A stretch of 64,000 bases of DNA. It comes from Brevundimonas sp. (GTDB taxonomy: Bacteria; Pseudomonadota; Alphaproteobacteria; Caulobacterales; Caulobacteraceae). The stretch lies in NCBI RefSeq assembly GCF_027487935.1, contig NZ_JAIYCP010000025.1:1-64000 (forward strand), in the 5' to 3' direction. Below are positions 61,033-64,000 of the stretch, in pieces. The position numbers were made by a program, and so were the translations under genes. Each line of letters begins with the position of its first letter. Positions within the stretch are counted from its first letter, which is position 1. The notes below the pieces were generated by a model. The model did no database searches. It was given only the letters and a program-made list of their open reading frames with translations, and was not told the origin of the DNA.

Positions 61033-62118
61033 ATGGCGCGCATCACGCTGCGACAGCTTCTCGATCACGCGGCTGAAAACGACTACGGCCTGCCCGCCTA
61101 CAACATCAACAATATGGAACAGGGCCTGGCCATCATGGAGGCCGCCGAGGCGGTCAACGCCCCGGTCATCATCCAGGCCAGCCGCGGCGCACGCAGCTAC
61201 GCCAATGACATCGTCCTGGCCAAGCTGATCGACGCCCTCGCCGAACTGTATCCGCACATCCCGGTCTGCATGCACCAGGATCACGGCAACGGCCCCGCCA
61301 CATGCGCCACCGCCATCCAGTACGGCTTCACCTCGGTGATGATGGACGGCTCGCTGGAAGAGGACGCCAAGACCCCCGCCAGCTACGAATACAATGTCGA
61401 CGTCACCCGCCGGGTGGTTCAGATGGCCCACGCCTGCGGCGTCTCGGTCGAGGGCGAACTGGGTGTGCTCGGCTCGCTGGAAACCGGGATGGGCGAGGCC
61501 GAGGACGGCCACGGCTTCGAGGGCAAGCTGGACCACTCCGCCCTGCTGACCGACCCGGACCAGGCCGTGGACTTCGTCGGCCAGACCAAGGTCGACGCCC
61601 TCGCCATCGCCATGGGCACCAGCCACGGGGCCTACAAATTCAGCCGCAAGCCGGACGGTGCCGTCCTGGCCATGAATGTGATCGAGGAAATCCACCGTCG
61701 CCTGCCGGACACCCATCTGGTCATGCACGGCTCGTCCTCGGTGCCGCAGGACCTGCAGGACATCATCAACGCCTATGGCGGCCAGATGCCCCAGACCTGG
61801 GGCGTGCCGGTCGAGGAGATCCAGCGCGGCATCAAACACGGCGTGCGCAAGATCAACATCGACACCGACAACCGCATGGCGATGACCGGCGCGGTGCGCA
61901 AACTGCTGGCGGAAAAACCGGGCGAGTTCGATCCGCGCGCCTGGCTGAAGCCCGCCAAGGAGGCGATGCGCAAGGTCTGCCAGCAGCGCTTCCAGGAGTT
62001 CGGCTGCGAGGGCCAGGCCTCAAAAATCCGGCCGCTCTCCACCGCCCAGATGGCCAAACGCTATGCCAACGGCGAGCTGAATCCGCATTTCGGGGCCTCC
62101 GCCACCAAGGCCGCCTGA
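61033..62118 (+). CDS. fba: fructose-bisphosphate aldolase, class II
   Basis: Zinc-dependent aldol cleavage of fructose 1,6-bisphosphate, also used in gluconeogenesis. 361 residues, the FbaA/CbbA-type. Zinc site MHQDHGNGP (H81, D83, H84), [30 protein letters not shown] and the His in [11 protein letters not shown], then [14 protein letters not shown]. Complete. GGAGA lies before the ATG. Third glycolytic gene of the cluster. Confidence 0.97.
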   Translation: MARITLRQLLDHAAENDYGLPAYNINNMEQGLAIMEAAEAVNAPVIIQASRGARSYANDIVLAKLIDALAELYPHIPVCMHQDHGNGPATCATAIQYGFTSVMMDGSLEEDAKTPASYEYNVDVTRRVVQMAHACGVSVEGELGVLGSLETGMGEAEDGHGFEGKLDHSALLTDPDQAVDFVGQTKVDALAIAMGTSHGAYKFSRKPDGAVLAMNVIEEIHRRLPDTHLVMHGSSSVPQDLQDIINAYGGQMPQTWGVPVEEIQRGIKHGVRKINIDTDNRMAMTGAVRKLLAEKPGEFDPRAWLKPAKEAMRKVCQQRFQEFGCEGQASKIRPLSTAQMAKRYANGELNPHFGASATKAA

Positions 62119-62215
62119 AGTCAAAGGGCGTTCGCTTGTAAGCAGCGACGGACTATGATTATCTCGTAACCCGCTGTTATTGTGATCTGTTCGCAGTCAT
62201 GAGGGGGTGGGGGAA

Positions 62216-62851
62216 TTGTCAGACCAGAAGCGACCGGATCGCCGATCCTTCCTTGCACGCATCCTCGGCGGAGTGGTGGTGGCCGGCGGTGCCATGGGTG
62301 CCGTGACCGGCACCGCCTCAGCCCAGTCCTATACGGGCCGGACAGACTCTGACAGTCGCGACGCCGCCAACTATGGCCGCGGATGGACAGGCCGGACCGA
62401 CTCGGACTCGAGCGACGCGTCCGGCAGTGGCCGGGGCGGCAGAACCGGCCTGACCGACTCGGATTCCGGTGACACCGCCGGCAACGGCAGGGGCAACCGC
62501 ACGGGTCTGACCGACTCGGATTCGAGTGATTCCGCCGGCAACGGCAGAGGCAACCGCACCGGACTGACCGACTCGGATTCAAGCGATTCCGCCGGCAACG
62601 GCAGGGGCTACCGCACCGGCCTGACCGACTCGGATTCGAGCGATTCCGCCGGCAACGGCAGAGGCAACCGCACCGGCCTGACCGACTCGGACTCCAGCGA
62701 CGCTGTGGGCAATGGCCGGGGCAGGCGGACCGGTCTGACGGACGCAGATACGTCCGATACCAGCGGTAACGGACGCGGCACCGGCCTGACCGACTCTGAT
62801 GCAACCGACGCGGCCGGCAATGGACGCGGTGGGCGTCGGTCGCCCAAATGA
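62216..62851 (+). CDS. Tat-exported protein of nine TGLTDSD...GRG repeats
   Basis: A 211-residue protein. The twin-Arg signal SDQKRPDRRSFLARILGG (residues 2-19) with hydrophobic core and cleavage after TASA precedes nine tandem repeats, most 19 residues: consensus TGLTDSDSSDSAGNGRGN. Invariant positions are T-G, D-x-D, the next D and G-R-G. The closing tail is GRRSPK. The start is taken as TTG at 62216, with GGGG before it; a GTG at 62207 is possible. The D-x-D-x-x-D pattern could bind calcium. Use of Tat for such a simple sequence suggests folding or modification before export. The following gene is a 2-oxoglutarate oxygenase. Confidence 0.8.
   Translation: MSDQKRPDRRSFLARILGGVVVAGGAMGAVTGTASAQSYTGRTDSDSRDAANYGRGWTGRTDSDSSDASGSGRGGRTGLTDSDSGDTAGNGRGNRTGLTDSDSSDSAGNGRGNRTGLTDSDSSDSAGNGRGYRTGLTDSDSSDSAGNGRGNRTGLTDSDSSDAVGNGRGRRTGLTDADTSDTSGNGRGTGLTDSDATDAAGNGRGGRRSPK
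62333..62830 (+). repeat. tandem DNA repeat coding for the TGLTDSD units
   Basis: Nine direct repeats of mostly 57 bp; units 3 to 7 keep the reading frame and length, and share long identical blocks such as GGCCTGACCGACTCGGATTC. The first two and last two units are diverged in sequence or length (54-57 and 51 bp). Silent differences between units show the protein pattern is under selection and that expansion is not very recent for all units. Confidence 0.9.
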
Positions 62852-62864
62852 TCGCCATCAAGGC

Positions 62865-64000
62865 GTGACGGTCGCGGGGCAACACCATCTCGAAGACCCG
62901 CTTGGATGGCTCCTCGGTCCGGCGGCGAAGGGATTTCTCGGCGGCGCATTCGAGCGCGAACCGGTCATCGTTCACCACGATGACCCCCTGCGTTTCCGGT
63001 CGCTCCTGTCCGTCGCAGCTGTAGATCGCAAGGTTGCTGAACAGGACCTGCGCGAAGGTATGCTCGCCATGGTCGACGCATCCCGATCCGTGGATGCCTC
63101 AGATTTCGTGGCGAGTTCCGGTGCGATCGACCGTGTCGCCGTTGCGCGACTCTACAGTCGCGGCGCCACGATCATCCTGAACCAGGTGCACCAGTCCGAC
63201 ATCGCACTGGCTACGTTCTGCCGGTCTGTGGAGCGGGTTTTTTCCTGTCACGTCCAGACCAACATCTATCTCACCCCCCCGGGCTCCCAGGGGTTCCATA
63301 CCCACTATGACAACCATGACGTCTTCGTCCTGCAGATCGAGGGCGAAAAAACCTGGCGGCTCTACGATCAGGCGATCGAGGCACCCTACCGCGGCGAGCG
63401 GTTCGAGCCGGGCAGACATTCCATCGGCGAACCCAGTCACAGCTTCGTTCTGAAAGCGGGCGATTGCGCCTATGTGCCTCGCGGCCTGATGCATGATGCC
63501 TCTGCATCCGGCGACTCGGCTTCGCTGCACGTCACATGCGGCCTGTTGGCCCGCACCTGGGCAGACCTGGTGCTGGAGGCGATTTCGGAGGTCTGTGTCA
63601 ATGATCCGGCGTTCCGGAGAAGCCTGCCTCCGGGGTTTGCCAATCGCGATTTTGATCGGGCCGGGGCACGGGAACATTTTCGGGCGCTTGTCGCGGATAT
63701 TCCGATGCGGGCGCGGCTCGACGGTGCGCTCGACCTGTTGACCGACCAGTTCATCCGGTCGCGCGAACCGGATGTTCTGGGCGCTGTGGAGAGCGGGTCG
63801 GGTCCGCGCGGAGGCCGCTATCAGGCCCGCCCCTCGCTCTGGCGACTTCTCGATGAGGACGGCGGCCTGCGCCTGATCGCGCCCGGCGGCGACATGACCT
63901 TCAGTCGCGCGCCGCGCGCAGTGATTGAACGCGCCCTGTCAGGCCAACCCTTCAGTCACGAGGATATGGGTCCTGACCAGGCCGACGAATTGATCCGCCG
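62865..64000 (+). CDS. JmjC/cupin-type 2-oxoglutarate and Fe(II)-dependent oxygenase (cut by right edge)
   Basis: Open to the window end, at least 378 residues. Starts at GTG (TVAGQHHLEDPLGWLLGPAA) 13 bases after the repeat-protein stop; another in-frame GTG lies at 62829 inside the repeat gene. The cupin core has the pattern of ribosomal-oxygenase-like JmjC proteins: LTPPGSQGFHTHYDNHDVF with HxD (His147, Asp149), VLQIEGEKTWRLYDQ and the distal His in AYVPRGLMHDA (His210). These enzymes hydroxylate protein side chains. It is immediately downstream of the repeat protein, its likely substrate (inference). The C-terminal winged-helix part is in progress at the edge. Confidence 0.82.
   Translation, partial: MTVAGQHHLEDPLGWLLGPAAKGFLGGAFEREPVIVHHDDPLRFRSLLSVAAVDRKVAEQDLREGMLAMVDASRSVDASDFVASSGAIDRVAVARLYSRGATIILNQVHQSDIALATFCRSVERVFSCHVQTNIYLTPPGSQGFHTHYDNHDVFVLQIEGEKTWRLYDQAIEAPYRGERFEPGRHSIGEPSHSFVLKAGDCAYVPRGLMHDASASGDSASLHVTCGLLARTWADLVLEAISEVCVNDPAFRRSLPPGFANRDFDRAGAREHFRALVADIPMRARLDGALDLLTDQFIRSREPDVLGAVESGSGPRGGRYQARPSLWRLLDEDGGLRLIAPGGDMTFSRAPRAVIERALSGQPFSHEDMGPDQADELIR

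Noticed and set aside
62333..62830. CRISPR-like regular repeats
   Set aside because: The units are contiguous 57-bp coding repeats with no spacers between them.
62121..62978. A 285-codon Arg/Ser/Cys-rich frame antisense to the repeat protein
   Set aside because: It exists only because the tandem repeat lacks stops on both strands; the plus strand has a Tat signal and conserved repeat residues.
63230..63250. A possible frameshift at the T-run in the JmjC-type gene
   Set aside because: Recounting gives six T residues, which keeps the frame open from the GTG start through the iron-binding motifs.

Overview
The window looks like a chromosomal segment of an alphaproteobacterium of the order Caulobacterales, most likely Brevundimonas-like. 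The grounds are very high GC with strong codon bias, short flagellins behind sigma54 promoters with FlbD/ftr-type palindromes, a DUF1476 (F1-ATPase zeta inhibitor) gene, the alphaproteobacterial order zapA - 6S RNA - fau, and ETF-QO and two-subunit glycyl-tRNA synthetase genes of alphaproteobacterial type. The genus is inference. No tRNA, rRNA, CRISPR array or insertion-sequence transposase was found.

Layout. 0-1.7 kb: two flagellin genes (the first cut by the window edge), each with a sigma54 promoter and a phased palindrome array at matching distances. 1.7-4.6 kb: a compact phage- or GTA-like cassette on the minus strand (DUF2793/glycine-rich spike, 55-residue protein, holin, M15 endolysin, overlapping spanin pair) in which each junction is a 4-base overlap or longer. 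4.8-6.1 kb: an ECF sigma factor and its RskA-type anti-sigma. 6.1-18 kb: DNA/RNA repair and housekeeping genes (EEP nuclease, CCA-adding enzyme, Nudix, DUF1285, MBL-fold hydrolase, enoyl-CoA hydratase, exonuclease III, GDPD) interrupted by inverted-repeat elements. 18-28.7 kb: glyQS, polysaccharide deacetylase, ispE with a TPR protein, ETF-QO and a family 4 uracil-DNA glycosylase. 28.8-32.8 kb: lytic transglycosylase, GST, GH109 glycosidase.

32.8-44 kb is a loose purine biosynthesis region (purB, purC-purS, purQ, purL; purT and fau lie further on), interspersed with a deoxyinosine-glycosylase-like gene, two fasciclin proteins, a PEBP protein, an acetyltransferase, an Asp/Asn hydroxylase and a membrane protein. 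44.5-49.2 kb: PhoD phosphatase, a BlaI-type repressor coupled to a membrane protein behind twin operators, a YmdB-type phosphodiesterase, fau, 6S RNA and zapA. 49.2-62.1 kb: central carbon genes tkt, gap, pgk and fba, with purT, an S41 peptidase, an EF-hand protein and a two-component system between them. The gap-pgk-fba stretch carries two accessory genes and a palindromic element.

The most unusual features are these: (i) a palindromic repeat family with one copy in frame inside glyS and one just before pgk, the latter flanked by a 27-bp copy of the pgk start; (ii) the spike/lysis cassette, with an initiation site that can be sequestered in a hairpin; (iii) at the right edge, a Tat-exported protein of nine TGLTDSDSSD...GRG repeats next to a JmjC/cupin-type 2-oxoglutarate oxygenase, a plausible substrate-enzyme pair; (iv) a BlaI-type repressor that seems to start at CTG.
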